Positions 1 to 8,117 of a DNA stretch of 25,603 bases are shown here, piece after piece. Source of the stretch: an uncultured Oscillospiraceae bacterium (GTDB lineage: Bacteria > Bacillota > Clostridia > Oscillospirales > Oscillospiraceae); contig CAJULZ010000027.1 of NCBI GenBank assembly GCA_910587205.1, forward strand, positions 1 through 25,603, in the 5' to 3' direction. The notes under the pieces were generated by a model. The model was not told where the DNA came from and made no database searches. It saw nothing but the letters and a program-made list of their open reading frames with translations. Position 1 is the stretch's first letter, and each line of letters opens with the position of its first letter. A program made the translations under genes and the position numbers.

Positions 1-2
1 AC

Positions 3-3000
3 TGGAAAAGTATAAGCTCTATTGATTGCGATTATTTAATTGCCGAAGTAATAACCAACGCCCAGCGGCGGGTGCACAACTACGCCTACCTGCTGGCCAT
101 GACGGCCAGCGGGCGGGACATGGGCGTCGAGCTGCTCCGGGAGCTGGAGGACAACTCGGATTTTGACGCTTTTCGCTTTACCAACGGGGACGGCGTCAAC
201 CTGGCCTCCGACGGGAGCACCAGCGACAGCCGGGATCGGGACTATTTCCTCAACGGAATGCGGGGGGAGAGCGGTACCACCATGGTTCTGCGCTCCCGGA
301 TCACCAATGAGCCTATGATGGTTTTTTACGCCCCGTTGCAGTATGAGGGCGAGCCCTTCGGCGTGCTGCTGGGGCTGTACCAGGCGGAGGAGTACCTCCG
401 GGAGCTGCTGGAGACCAGCTACTTTGGCGAGGAGGCGACGGTATTCCTGTGTGCCCGGGATGGTCAGGTGATCGCATCTTCCAAAGGGACGGGGAGCGGC
501 CGCCCCCTGCCGGATGCCTTGCGGGAAGACGGCGTCGTTGACGAGCAGGCCGCGGAACAGGTGTGGTCGGTGTTCCGGGGCGAGGCGGACGAACTGGGCT
601 TGATCTGCGCGGCCGGCAGGGCATCGGACAACCTGTGCGTGCTGAACGTGCCGGGAACGGACTATATCCTGCTCCAGACCTTCCCCCAGAGCGTGACCAG
701 GGCCATGGTCCGGGAGGCCAACCATACCGGCATGGTGCTGCAAACGATCCTGATCGGGCTGTTTGCCGCCTATATCCTCGTTCTGCTGGTCCGGAGCCGG
801 ACGCAGCGCAGGACGCTGGAAAAGCAGAACACCCAGTTCGGCTATGTGCTGGACGGCCTAAATACCCTGTTTTCCTCCCGCTACCTCACGGTGGACCTGG
901 AGGACAACAGCTACTCTTACATGGCGGGGATGCGGCCGTTGAGCAGCAGCCTGGCGATGGAGGGCTCCTATGACGATATCATCCGTATCCACGCCCAGGA
1001 CATCATAGGGGAGGAGGGGAAGGAGCGGTTCCGGGAGACCTTCCGCGCGGACTCCATCGCGGCCATACTCTCGGAGCAGGATACCTTTACCTATGAGTGC
1101 CATGTCTGCCGGGACGGGAAGGAGGAATGGGAGCACCTGATCACGGTGCGCCTCCAGCGGGAGGAGGGCCGGGCGGTCCGAATCCTCTTCGTGCGGCAGA
1201 ACATCACGGAGCTGAAGCGGCGGGAGCTCCAGAGCCAGAAGGCGCTGTCCGTCATGAACCGCAAGGAACGGCAGTACCGCATCGCCATCACCTCCACCGC
1301 CTTCTGCACCTTTGAGTTCAACCTCACCCGGGATCTGGTGGAGTACGACGTCACCCGCATGATCGACGGGCGGCAGGTTTCCCTGCTGGAAAAGGCGGGG
1401 CTGACGGCCCCCTGCCCCGCCTCGGCGTGCTTTGAACGGTGGAAGCCCTTTGTGATGGAGGAATCCATGGAGGAGTACTGCGGGCTGGTCAGCCCGGAGC
1501 GGCTGCGGGAGCGGTTCGAGCAGGGCGAATCTGAAATCACCGTGGACTATTGGGCCCAGGGGCCGGAGGGGCGGCAGATGTGCGTGCGCCAGTCTTTCAT
1601 TATGACCCGGGACGAGGGCACGGGGGATGTCATGGTGATGGTAGTATCCAAGGACATTACCGCCCAGGTCCGGAAGCAGCGGGAGCAGACCCAGGCCCTC
1701 CAGGACGCGCTGATGCAGGCCCAGAGGGCGAACCAGGCCAAAACTACCTTCCTCTCCAATATGTCCCATGACATCCGCACCCCCATGAACGCCATCATCG
1801 GCTTTGCAACCATCGCGGCCAGCCACATTGATAACAAGGACCAGGTGAAGGACTGCCTGCAAAAGGTGCTGGCGTCCAGCAACCACCTGCTAAGCCTCAT
1901 CAACGATATCCTGGATATGAGCCGCATCGAGAGCGGGAAGGTGCAGATCAAGGAACAGGAGTGCAACATCTCCGAGCTGACCCACAACCTGGTGAACATC
2001 ATCCAGCCCCAGGTGAAAGCCAAGCAGCTGGAGCTGTTTATCGACACCTTTAACGTGAGCAACGAGGAGATTATCGCCGACCCCCTGAAGCTGAGCCAGG
2101 TGTTTGTCAACCTGCTGAGCAACGCGGTAAAGTATACCCCGGCGGGGGGGACGGTGAGCTTCCGCATCGAGCAGCAGGCCGCCTTCCGGCGGGGCCGGGG
2201 GGACTATGTGTTCACCGTGAAGGACAACGGCATCGGCATGGCGCCGGATTTTGTGGAGCATATTTTCGAGCCCTTCGAGCGGGAGGCCACCACCACCAGG
2301 AGCGGCATACAGGGCACCGGCCTGGGCATGGCGATCACCAAGAATATCGTGGATATGATGGGGGGGACCATCACGGTCCGAAGCGAGAAGGGCAGGGGCA
2401 GCGAGTTCCGGGTGGAGCTGAGCCTGAAACTCCAGGACGGGGAGGGCAACACGGCACGGATCAAGGAATTGGAGGGCCTTCGGGCCATTGTAGTGGACGA
2501 CGACTGCGACAGCTGCGAAAGCGTTGCCCGTATGCTCAAGCAGATCGGGATGCGGGCGGAGTGGACCACGTCCGGGAGAGAGGCGGTCTACCGGGCGAAG
2601 AGCGCCCACAATGAGGGGGATTCCTACCACACCTATATCATCGACTGGCAGATGCCGGAACTGAGCGGGATCGAGACCTGCCGGCGCATCCGGGCCGCCA
2701 TCGGGCAGGAGGCCCCCATCATCATCCTCACCGCCTATGACTGGACGGAGATTGAGGAGGAGGCCAAGGAGGCGGGGATCACCGTGTTCTGCGCCAAGCC
2801 CCTGTTCATGTCCGACCTGAAGTCCGCGCTGCTGGCTGCCAACCACCTGGCGGAACAGGAGGAAGCCGGAGCATCCTGGGCGGACACGGATTTTACCGGC
2901 AAGCGCGTCCTGCTGGTGGAGGACAACGAGCTCAACCGGGAGATTGCCCAGGCGATCCTGGAGGAGACAGGGTTCACCGTGGAGACCGCGCCGGACGGCA

Positions 3001-3275
3001 CCGACGCGGTGGACATGGTCCGCCGGGCGGAGGAAGGCTGGTACGACGCCGTGCTCATGGACGTGCAGATGCCGGTAATGGACGGCTATGAGGCCACGCG
3101 CACGATCCGCGCGCTGCCCCGAAAGGATGTGAGGGACCTGCCCATCATCGCCATGACGGCCAACGCCATGGAAGAGGACAAAGAGACCGCCTTAAAAAAC
3201 GGCATGAACGCCCACATTGCCAAGCCCCTGGATATTGAGCTTTTCTTGAGCATTTTGAGAAAATACCTGAGCTGA
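3..3275 (+). CDS. Hybrid sensor histidine kinase with two receiver domains (5' end outside window)
   Basis: Membrane sensor kinase that should autophosphorylate on His and pass phosphate to its own receiver domains. The frame is open to the left edge, so the gene probably begins outside the window; a GTG at 72 is the first in-window start candidate and residues are numbered from it. In order: an extracellular dCACHE-like sensor (about 1-210), one membrane segment (about 218-238), two PAS-like regions (about 250-375 and 395-530), a short coiled coil, HisKA with SHDIRTP (His566), HATPase with N box (NLLSNAVKY), DNGIG and GTGLGMA, then REC1 (Asp858 in IIDWQMP) and REC2 (Asp997 in LMDVQMP). Both REC domains keep the Asp and the conserved Lys. 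A second N-terminal membrane segment is expected upstream. No partner regulator is adjacent, so the signal and output are unknown. The first 55 or so bases are clearly A+T-richer than the rest. Confidence 0.93.
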   Translation, partial: WKSISSIDCDYLIAEVITNAQRRVHNYAYLLAMTASGRDMGVELLRELEDNSDFDAFRFTNGDGVNLASDGSTSDSRDRDYFLNGMRGESGTTMVLRSRITNEPMMVFYAPLQYEGEPFGVLLGLYQAEEYLRELLETSYFGEEATVFLCARDGQVIASSKGTGSGRPLPDALREDGVVDEQAAEQVWSVFRGEADELGLICAAGRASDNLCVLNVPGTDYILLQTFPQSVTRAMVREANHTGMVLQTILIGLFAAYILVLLVRSRTQRRTLEKQNTQFGYVLDGLNTLFSSRYLTVDLEDNSYSYMAGMRPLSSSLAMEGSYDDIIRIHAQDIIGEEGKERFRETFRADSIAAILSEQDTFTYECHVCRDGKEEWEHLITVRLQREEGRAVRILFVRQNITELKRRELQSQKALSVMNRKERQYRIAITSTAFCTFEFNLTRDLVEYDVTRMIDGRQVSLLEKAGLTAPCPASACFERWKPFVMEESMEEYCGLVSPERLRERFEQGESEITVDYWAQGPEGRQMCVRQSFIMTRDEGTGDVMVMVVSKDITAQVRKQREQTQALQDALMQAQRANQAKTTFLSNMSHDIRTPMNAIIGFATIAASHIDNKDQVKDCLQKVLASSNHLLSLINDILDMSRIESGKVQIKEQECNISELTHNLVNIIQPQVKAKQLELFIDTFNVSNEEIIADPLKLSQVFVNLLSNAVKYTPAGGTVSFRIEQQAAFRRGRGDYVFTVKDNGIGMAPDFVEHIFEPFEREATTTRSGIQGTGLGMAITKNIVDMMGGTITVRSEKGRGSEFRVELSLKLQDGEGNTARIKELEGLRAIVVDDDCDSCESVARMLKQIGMRAEWTTSGREAVYRAKSAHNEGDSYHTYIIDWQMPELSGIETCRRIRAAIGQEAPIIILTAYDWTEIEEEAKEAGITVFCAKPLFMSDLKSALLAANHLAEQEEAGASWADTDFTGKRVLLVEDNELNREIAQAILEETGFTVETAPDGTDAVDMVRRAEEGWYDAVLMDVQMPVMDGYEATRTIRALPRKDVRDLPIIAMTANAMEEDKETALKNGMNAHIAKPLDIELFLSILRKYLS

Positions 3276-3330
3276 GGGGCTGGGGCGGCTTTACAGGGGA
3301 TGCCGGGAGGCCGGTATCCCAGAGAGCATG

Positions 3331-3372
3331 AAAACACCGGGCAGGAAGTGTACACTTCCTGCCCGGTGTTTT
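3331..3372. terminator. 42-bp perfect palindrome, bidirectional terminator
   Basis: Two 20-bp arms (3331-3350 and 3353-3372) are exact reverse complements around a central TA. The arms start with AAAA and end with TTTT, so each strand gives a GC-rich hairpin followed by a short U-run. It lies between the convergent ends of the histidine kinase (stop 3275) and fprA (stop 3478), the position expected for a shared intrinsic terminator. Confidence 0.85.
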
Positions 3373-3477
3373 GCCGGGTTCCCCGCCCCTGAGGTGGGAC
3401 GGGCCTTTTCTGCCATGATTCCCGCGGAATCCCGGGAACTGCCGTCCATCCGGTGAATCGGTTTGGGATACGGGATC

Positions 3478-4695
3478 TTATTCCTTGGCCATGGACTCGA
3501 TGATGGCGTCGGCCAGGGCGTCCAGCTCCAGCGTCTTGTCGGGATGGAGGGCGGAGGCGAGGGTCAGCCGGTCGTTGAGGACGGTCATGTTTTTCATCTC
3601 GTCCTCCAGGAATTTCTGCATCAAATCGCCGGACTTCACCGCCCAGGAGCCGTTCTCAATGATGGCGCAGGTGCGGTTCTGGAAGTTCAGCGCCTTGAGG
3701 TGCATCAGGAAGTCGTGCATCACCGGGTAGATGCCCAGGTTGTAGGTGACGGAGGCGAACACCAGGTGGCTGAGGCGGAACGCCTCGCTCACCAGCTGGG
3801 ATACGTGGGTGTTGGACACATCGTACACCCACACGTTGGCGCAGCCCTTCTCGCACAGCTTGGAGGCCAGGGCCTGGGCGGCGGACTCAGTGTTGCCGTA
3901 CATGGAGGCGTAGGCGATGAGCACGCCCTCCTCCTCAGGCTGGTACTTGCTCCACTTGTCGTACTTGTCCACGAAGTACATCAGATCCTTGCGCCACACG
4001 AGCCCGTGGAGGGGGCAGATAAATTTGATCTTGTCCAGGATGCCGCCGGCCTTTTTCAGCAGGAGCTGGACGTGGGGGCCGTATTTGCCCACGATGTTGG
4101 TGAGGTAGCGCCGGGCGTCGTCGATCCAGTCCCGGTCGAAATCCACCTCGTCGGCGAACAGCTTGCCGTCCAGCGCGCCGAAGGAGCCGAAGGCGTCGGC
4201 GGCGAACAGCACGCCGTTGGTCAGGTCGAAGGTGACCATGGCTTCGGGCCAGTGGACCATGGGGGCCTCCACGAAAGTGACGGTGTGGTCGCCAAAGGAG
4301 AAGGTGTCCCCCTCCTTCACCTCGATCAGCTCGTGGCCGTCGATATGGAACCCGAACTGCCGCATCAGCATGAACGCCTTGGGGGTGGAGATCACCTTCA
4401 CGTCGGGCCAGCGGATCAGGATCTCCTCAATGGACGCGCCGTGGTCGGGCTCCATATGGTTGATGAGCAGGTAGTCCAAGGGGCGGTCCTCCAGCAGGTA
4501 GTCCAGGTTCTCCAGCAGCTGGCGGCAGGCGGACCAGTCCACTGTGTCGAACAGGACGGTGCTTTTATCCAGCAGCAGGTAGGCGTTGTAGCTCACGCCC
4601 CGGGGGATGGGGTGGATGTTCTCGAACAGGTGCAGACGGTGGTCGTTGGCGCCCACCCAGTACAGGTTATCGGTGACACTGCGCACGCAGTACAT
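3478..4695 (-). CDS. fprA: FprA-family A-type flavodiiron protein
   Basis: Cytoplasmic flavodiiron protein, a family that reduces O2 to water and/or NO to N2O with electrons from rubredoxin or a related donor. The 405 aa match the usual length. The N-terminal metallo-beta-lactamase-like domain holds all diiron ligands: His80, Glu82, Asp84 and His85 in NHMEPDH, His148 in MVHWPEA, Asp167 in AADAFG and His230 in CPLHG. From about residue 255 a flavodoxin domain starts with the FMN loop YASMYGNTESAA. The start ATG at 4695 has an AAAGGAGG site 6-7 nt upstream. It lies downstream of, and on the same strand as, a protein with a C-terminal rubredoxin domain, which fits a donor-acceptor pair. O2 versus NO preference cannot be read from the sequence. 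Confidence 0.95.
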   Translation of the reverse strand: MYCVRSVTDNLYWVGANDHRLHLFENIHPIPRGVSYNAYLLLDKSTVLFDTVDWSACRQLLENLDYLLEDRPLDYLLINHMEPDHGASIEEILIRWPDVKVISTPKAFMLMRQFGFHIDGHELIEVKEGDTFSFGDHTVTFVEAPMVHWPEAMVTFDLTNGVLFAADAFGSFGALDGKLFADEVDFDRDWIDDARRYLTNIVGKYGPHVQLLLKKAGGILDKIKFICPLHGLVWRKDLMYFVDKYDKWSKYQPEEEGVLIAYASMYGNTESAAQALASKLCEKGCANVWVYDVSNTHVSQLVSEAFRLSHLVFASVTYNLGIYPVMHDFLMHLKALNFQNRTCAIIENGSWAVKSGDLMQKFLEDEMKNMTVLNDRLTLASALHPDKTLELDALADAIIESMAKE

Positions 4696-4740
4696 AGATG
4701 TTCCTCCTTTATGTTAATGGCAATGGCGAATCCACGCTCA

Positions 4741-5011
4741 GATGTTGTCACGCTGCGCCTGTTCGCGACGCACGGCTTCCCTCCGGCTCGGCCTGGTCTC
4801 CGGCCCGCTGCGCGGGCCTGCGCTCGGCCTCGCTCCGGTCCATCCGTGCTGCTCGCGACGGCTCCGCGCTCAGATGTTGTCACGCTGCGCGCCCTCCGCG
4901 ACGGCGTCTAAGCCCCTCCGACTTCGCGCGCCGTTTGCCGGCCCTTTGGGCCGCCAAGCCGTCCACTCCGCTTCGGGTCTTAGCCGCCTGCTCCCGGGTG
5001 CTCCGCGCTCA
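4741..5011. repeat. Two tandem diverged structured repeat units (132 and 139 bp)
   Basis: The spacer between fprA and the acyl-CoA dehydrogenase fusion is built of two head-to-tail units, 4741-4872 and 4873-5011. Both begin with the same 18 bases (GATGTTGTCACGCTGCGC) and both end with GCTCCGCGCTCA. Each has a central hairpin: GGCCCGC/GCGGGCC at 4802-4818 and CGGCCC/GGGCCG at 4939-4953. The 24-bp identical stretch at 4735-4758 and 4867-4890 spans the unit boundary, so a third partial copy ends at 4740. The last bases of the second unit contain the TGA stop of the dehydrogenase (5009-5011). I see no convincing gene here; short open frames read as low-complexity Arg/Ala/Gly. Function unknown; a BIME-like or mRNA-processing role is possible. 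Confidence 0.7.
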
Positions 5012-6919
5012 CGCTTCGATGAACATTTCCTTGGCCTCGGCGCACTCCGGGCAGACCCAGCCCTCGGGCAGATCCTTAAACAAAGTGCCGGGGGCCACCT
5101 CTGCGTCGGGGTCGCCCAGCTCGGGGACGTACTCGTAGCCGCAGCCGCCGCAGACATAGCGCGGGCCGATGGGCTCGGGCTTGGGGGCGGGGGGCCGCTT
5201 CATCTTCACCATGGGGGGCGCGGGCTGCTTCTCCTCCAGGCCCAGGGCCTCGGCCAGCAGGGGCACGATCTCGTTCACGTCGCCCACGATGCCGTAGTCG
5301 CAGTTTTTGAAGATGGGGGCGTTGGAGCTCTTATTGATGGCCACGATGGTGGAGGCGTCCTTGATGCCCTTCAGGTGCTGGATGGCCCCGGAGATGCCGC
5401 AGGCGATGTACAGGTTGCCCTTGAATTTCTGGCCGGACATGCCCACGTAGCGGTTCAGAGGCACATACTTGTGGGTCTCGGCCACGGGACGGCTGGAGCC
5501 GACGGCCGCGCCGGCGGCCTTCGCCAGATCCTCGATGAGCTTCATGTTCTCCTTGGGGCCGATGCCCTGGCCCGCGGACACCACCCGCTCCGCCGCGGCG
5601 ATGGGGGTGTCGATGGGGATGCCCACGGTGAAGTCGTAGCCGTCCTTCTTCAAGGCCGCCACCAGGGCGTCCACCCGCTCCTTGGCGTCCCCCTCTTTCA
5701 GGATCATGCCCTTGCGCACCCCGGTAACGGGGGCGGGCTTCTTAGCCCGGCTGGCCGAGCCGCCCTCGCTCTTGGGGGGCTTGCCCATGATGGCCGCGCC
5801 GATGACCATGCGCTGCACCTCGTTGGTGCCCTCGTAGATGGTGGTGATCTTGGCGTCCCGGTACATCCGCTCCACGTCCATGCCTTTGAGGAAGCCGGTG
5901 CCGCCGAAGATCTGCACCGCGTCGTTGGTGACCTCCAGGGCGATGTCGGAGGCGTACATCTTGGCCATGGCTGCGTCCACGCCGTAGGGCTCGTGGGCTT
6001 CCTTCTTCTCGGCGGCGGAGTACACCAGCATCCGGGCGCACTTCAGCTTAGTGGCCATGTCCGCCAGTTTGAAGGTGATGGCCTGGTTGAAGCCGATGGG
6101 CTTGCCGAACTGGACGCGCTCCTTGGCGTATTCCACGGCGGACTCATAGGCCCCCTGGGCGATGCCCAGGGCCTGGGAGGCGATGCCGATGCGCCCGCCG
6201 TCCAGGGTGGCCATGGCGATCTTGAAGCCCTGGCCCTCCTTGCCCAGCAGGTTCTCCTTGGGCACCTTTACGTCGTCGAAGTTGAGCTGGCAGGTCTCGG
6301 AGGAGCGGATGCCCATTTTGTCGTAGTGGGGCTCGAAGGTGAAGCCCTTCCACCCCTTCTCCACGATGAAGGCGGAGATGCCCCGAGTGCCGATGTCCGG
6401 GGTGGTGACGGCGAAGACCACATAGGTGTCCGCCACGCCGCCGTTGGTGATGAAGATCTTCTGGCCGTTGAGCAGCCAGTGGTCGCCCTTATCCACGGCG
6501 GTAGTCTCGGTGCCGCCGGCATCGGAGCCGGCGTTGGGCTCGGTGAGGCCGAACGCGCCGATTTTCTCGCCTTTTGCCAGGGGGATCAGATATTTCTGCT
6601 TCTGCTCCTCGGTGCCGAAGGCGAAGATGGGCCAGGTTCCCAGGGAGACATGGGCGGACAGGATCACGCCCGTGCCGCCGTCTATCCGGGACAGCTCCTC
6701 CACGGCGATGGCGTAGCTGAGCACATCAAGCCCCGCGCCGCCGTACTCCTTGGGATAGGGGATGCCCATCAGCCCCATCTCGGCCAATTTCTTGACGGCC
6801 TCGGCGGGGAAGCGGCTCTCCTGATCCATGAGGATGGCGTTGGGCTTTACCTCAGCCTCGGCAAAGGCGCGGATTTTGGCGCGCAGCTCCTCGTGGGCCT
6901 GGGTGGTCTGGAACAACAT
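5009..6919 (-). CDS. Acyl-CoA dehydrogenase-EtfA FAD domain-rubredoxin fusion
   Basis: Three redox modules in one 636-aa chain. Residues 1 to about 380 are a full acyl-CoA dehydrogenase: LTEPNAGSDAGG, FITNGG, a GRIGIASQALGIAQGA segment and the catalytic Glu363 in IYEGTNEVQ, which places it in the short-chain/butyryl-CoA group. After a Pro/Lys-rich linker, about 430-565 match the C-terminal FAD-binding domain of EtfA (SAGQGIG, GSSRPVAET, YIACGISGAIQHL, IVAINK); the EtfA N-terminal domain and EtfB are absent. A second linker leads to rubredoxin with Cys590/Cys593 (CGGCGY) and Cys623/Cys626 (CPEC). The start ATG at 6919 is chosen for its AAAGGAGG site 7 nt upstream; a longer frame to 6976 would run into the repeat element upstream. 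Electrons from the dehydrogenase flavin could pass through the tethered FAD domain to rubredoxin, then to FprA; that route is inferred. Confidence 0.93.
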   Translation of the reverse strand: MLFQTTQAHEELRAKIRAFAEAEVKPNAILMDQESRFPAEAVKKLAEMGLMGIPYPKEYGGAGLDVLSYAIAVEELSRIDGGTGVILSAHVSLGTWPIFAFGTEEQKQKYLIPLAKGEKIGAFGLTEPNAGSDAGGTETTAVDKGDHWLLNGQKIFITNGGVADTYVVFAVTTPDIGTRGISAFIVEKGWKGFTFEPHYDKMGIRSSETCQLNFDDVKVPKENLLGKEGQGFKIAMATLDGGRIGIASQALGIAQGAYESAVEYAKERVQFGKPIGFNQAITFKLADMATKLKCARMLVYSAAEKKEAHEPYGVDAAMAKMYASDIALEVTNDAVQIFGGTGFLKGMDVERMYRDAKITTIYEGTNEVQRMVIGAAIMGKPPKSEGGSASRAKKPAPVTGVRKGMILKEGDAKERVDALVAALKKDGYDFTVGIPIDTPIAAAERVVSAGQGIGPKENMKLIEDLAKAAGAAVGSSRPVAETHKYVPLNRYVGMSGQKFKGNLYIACGISGAIQHLKGIKDASTIVAINKSSNAPIFKNCDYGIVGDVNEIVPLLAEALGLEEKQPAPPMVKMKRPPAPKPEPIGPRYVCGGCGYEYVPELGDPDAEVAPGTLFKDLPEGWVCPECAEAKEMFIEA

Positions 6920-6938
6920 ACGGAAACCTCCTTTGAGT

Positions 6939-7160
6939 GATAGTTGGCGCGAATGAAAACCAGTACCGGCAGTCAAAGCGTTTCAAAAGAGACAAATCAT
7001 TTCTTTTGAACCCTGCGTTGACGGACGCCGCAGGGGGCCGCGTACGCGGCCCCGCTTTGGACTTGACAGGCAGCGCTTGCGTACTTTGCGCGTCCGGCGG
7101 GCTTTTGGCCCGACGGATGGGGAACCGCACTTTGCGCTTTTTTCAACTGCACTGGCCATA
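6939..7160 (-). repeat. MITE-like palindromic element, copy B (5' leader of the ACAD fusion)
   Basis: A 222-bp element with imperfect terminal inverted repeats at 6939-6959 and 7140-7160, each matching 17-18 of 21 positions of the ends of the copy at 8118-8299. Inside are nested hairpins, among them a perfect 20-bp palindrome at 7034-7053 (GGGGCCGCG-TA-CGCGGCCCC) and a GTTTCAAAAGA/TCTTTTGAACC stem. It carries no gene. It exactly fills the space between the promoter at 7169-7197 and the ribosome binding site at 6927-6934, so nearly the whole 5' leader of the dehydrogenase mRNA would be element sequence. Confidence 0.75.
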
Positions 7161-7168
7161 CCATGTCA

Positions 7169-7197
7169 AATGTAACATGATAGCCTGGATTTGTCAA
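7169..7197 (-). promoter_or_regulatory. Sigma-A-type promoter for the ACAD-EtfA-rubredoxin gene
   Basis: On the minus strand a perfect -35 TTGACA (7192-7197) and a -10 TACATT (7169-7174) are separated by 17 bp. The start of transcription would fall near 7162, giving a leader of about 240 nt that is almost entirely repeat element. The rest of the gap (7198-7311) holds an A+T-rich stretch and the 3' flank of the VanY gene; I see no gene or clear terminator in it. Confidence 0.75.
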
Positions 7198-7311
7198 TGA
7201 AGATTATCATACATTGCACAAAAATTTCGGCGAAAAGCGGGGGTTCAGACGCCTGGGCGGGCCGCTATGCGCCGCGTCCCGCATCCTGCCCGGGAGGGAG
7301 AGATTGCCCTG

Positions 7312-8079
7312 TTATCGGGCCAAATACTCCTCCAGGCACAGCCCGCCGTCCATGATCTCCCGTGCCGCAGGTTCGCCTACATAGCGGTAATGCCACGGCT
7401 CGTAATTCACCCCGGTGAGGGCGCTCTTATCTGTGGGATAGCGCAGGATGAACCCGTAGTCTGCGCAGTGGGCCATCAGCCAGCGCTGGACGGCGGTATC
7501 CTCCTGCCCCTGGTCCAGCACCTGGTAGGACAGGTCGACGATGTCAACCGCCAGGCCGGTCTGGTGCTCGCTGGTCCCGGGGCGGGCCACCCACCGGGCG
7601 GCCTGCGATTCCGCTTCCCCGCCTATGTACCCCCGGTCCAGCCAGCCCTGCGTTTCCCGGTCGAAAAGCCGCGCCTGGTCCTCCTGGGAACGGTAGGAGG
7701 AGCAGATCAGCGGCGACAGTCCCGCCGCCCGGCAGTCGTCCATCATGGCCTGGAGGGCGGGGTAGGCCCGCCGGTCGACGGCGTGGCCGCGGCGCAGCTG
7801 CGTAAGCTCCGGTACGGAAAAATTTTCCGGCAGAGGCGTTTCAAAATTCACCAGAAGCAGGCTCCAAGCCCCTTCTCCCTCCGCGGGCAGAGGCTTGTCC
7901 GGCCCGGGGATGGGCGTTGGGGCCGGGCTGGACTGGGGTGGAACCGGGGCGCTGAGGGGCTTTTGGCCGTTCTGGGGATAAGCGGAGGCCCCGGCCCAGC
8001 CGGCAAGCAGTCCGGCGGAAAACAGCAGCAGGGCCGGAACAAGCAGCAGGGGCAGGGTGCGGCGGCGCGCGGTTTTCAT
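7312..8079 (-). CDS. VanY/DacB-like D-Ala-D-Ala carboxypeptidase (M15B)
   Basis: Extracytoplasmic zinc peptidase expected to remove the terminal D-Ala from peptidoglycan stem peptides. The 255 aa begin with a basic stretch and one hydrophobic segment (about 8-32, signal anchor), then a Pro/Ser-rich linker (about 40-65) and the M15 domain. Seen directly: SSYRSQEDQ, zinc ligands His172 and Asp179 in SEHQTGLAVD, and the catalytic Glu227 with zinc ligand His230 in EPWHY. The start ATG at 8079 has AAAGGAG 8 nt upstream; starts further up would lie in the repeat element. It stands alone, with no VanR/S or ligase genes, so a housekeeping wall-trimming role is more likely than vancomycin resistance. 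Confidence 0.93.
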   Translation of the reverse strand: MKTARRRTLPLLLVPALLLFSAGLLAGWAGASAYPQNGQKPLSAPVPPQSSPAPTPIPGPDKPLPAEGEGAWSLLLVNFETPLPENFSVPELTQLRRGHAVDRRAYPALQAMMDDCRAAGLSPLICSSYRSQEDQARLFDRETQGWLDRGYIGGEAESQAARWVARPGTSEHQTGLAVDIVDLSYQVLDQGQEDTAVQRWLMAHCADYGFILRYPTDKSALTGVNYEPWHYRYVGEPAAREIMDGGLCLEEYLAR

Positions 8080-8117
8080 ACAAAACACTCCTTTGTAAAG
8101 GGCCTGTACCTCAAGAT

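Noticed and set aside
3463..4911. Long + strand open frame opposite fprA
   Set aside because: Same cause: mirror of a confidently identified gene, no recognisable motif, no ribosome binding site.
4742..6940. A very long open frame (over 700 codons) on the + strand opposite the acyl-CoA dehydrogenase fusion
   Set aside because: It is antisense to a gene with clear domains, has His/Gly/Leu-rich low-complexity translation, and arises from the GC-rich third positions of the real gene.
6937..7200. Small + strand open frame in the gap before the ACAD fusion
   Set aside because: It lies wholly in the palindromic element and its flank; the translation has no family features and no good ribosome binding site.
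7312..8079. Glycopeptide-resistance cluster (VanY here, VanZ at 23456)
   Set aside because: The two genes are 15 kb apart, no vanH/A/X or vanR/S genes are present, and both families are common as ordinary chromosomal genes.
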